DNA of 5,716 nucleotides from Proteobacteria bacterium UBA2996 (GTDB lineage Bacteria; Pseudomonadota; Gammaproteobacteria; Arenicellales; UBA868): NCBI GenBank assembly GCA_002346525.1, contig DDZY01000143.1, forward strand, positions 1 to 5,716. The letters run 5' to 3'. Of this stretch, positions 5,590-5,716 are shown in pieces. Position 1 is the stretch's first letter. Every line of letters starts with the position of its first letter. The notes under the pieces are model-generated. The model was not told the DNA's origin, made no database searches, and worked only from the letters and a program-made list of their open reading frames with translations. Made by a program: the position numbers and the translations under genes.

Positions 5590-5716
5590 TCAACTTCCTG
5601 ATGCGGTAGCGGCAAGCGAAGTGGATTGCGATCCAAGCGCCTCGTTCACCAGAGCTCCCTGTTCCTCGAGATGTTTTTGATAATACCCCACGGCGGGTGA
5701 GGCCGACGCGTCACGA
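5590..5716 (-). CDS. sucA: 2-oxoglutarate dehydrogenase E1, C-terminal end (partial)
   Basis: The last 41 codons of a gene entering from the right edge; codons begin at 5715 and the stop TGA is 5592-5590. The translation RDASASPAVGYYQKHLEEQG followed by ALVNEAL matches the conserved SucA C-terminus (the E. coli protein has SASPAVGYMSVHQKQQQDLVNDAL from memory). The position just upstream of sucB is exactly where E1 is expected. After ALVNEAL there are about 14 more residues rich in Ser, Ala and Thr, longer than the short E. coli ending. E1 is the thiamine diphosphate enzyme that decarboxylates 2-oxoglutarate and succinylates the lipoyl arm of SucB; its catalytic parts lie outside the window. 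Confidence 0.93.
   Translation of the reverse strand, partial: RDASASPAVGYYQKHLEEQGALVNEALGSQSTSLAATASGS
5594..5599 (-). promoter_or_regulatory. sucB ribosome binding site AGGAAG inside the end of sucA
   Basis: AGGAAG lies within the last codons of sucA and 9 bases before ATG 5584. Ribosomes finishing sucA would arrive right at the sucB start, which suits equal production of E1 and E2. Confidence 0.65.

Noticed and set aside
5076..5609. Plus-strand open frame opposite the sucB N-terminal half
   Set aside because: The Ser/Gly/Ala-rich translation is what the antisense of an Ala/Pro/Glu linker gives in GC-rich DNA; sucB explains the region.

Overview
The window looks like a chromosomal housekeeping segment from a GC-rich proteobacterium, most likely a gammaproteobacterium. 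The dihydrolipoyl dehydrogenase and succinyltransferase closely resemble, from memory, the Pseudomonas LpdG and SucB types, but I cannot place the organism more finely without a database search. I see no insertion sequence, tRNA, rRNA, CRISPR array or phage gene.

Right part (about 2867-5716, minus strand): the 2-oxoglutarate dehydrogenase operon in the order sucA (only the last 41 codons, entering from the right edge), sucB and lpd. The first two genes are separated by 5 bases, with the sucB ribosome binding site inside the end of sucA. SucA (E1) decarboxylates 2-oxoglutarate, SucB (E2) moves the succinyl group on its lipoyl arm to CoA, and Lpd (E3) reoxidises the arm and makes NADH. A 63-base sucB-lpd gap holds a perfect 12-base palindrome between two direct repeats. 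The operon seems to end after lpd; sucCD does not follow.

Middle part (about 1624-2866, minus strand): a 200-base gap with a good extended -10 promoter, then an 81-residue protein of unknown function, a 91-base gap, and a FetB/UPF0014-family ABC permease without an ATPase gene beside it. Two short open frames with coding-like composition lie in these gaps; neither can be called a gene from sequence alone.

Left part (1-1613): a divergent pair. On the minus strand is a 2-hydroxychromene-2-carboxylate isomerase/DsbA-family protein (51-674). On the plus strand is an EamA-family ten-helix transporter that probably starts at TTG 762. The transporter runs convergently into the FetB-like gene with only 10 bases between the stop codons. 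No aromatic degradation genes accompany the isomerase, so its substrate is open.

Nothing here amounts to a clearly new system. The most useful leads are the 81-residue orphan protein with its promoter and overlapping hidden frame, the solitary FetB-like permease, and the palindrome between sucB and lpd.
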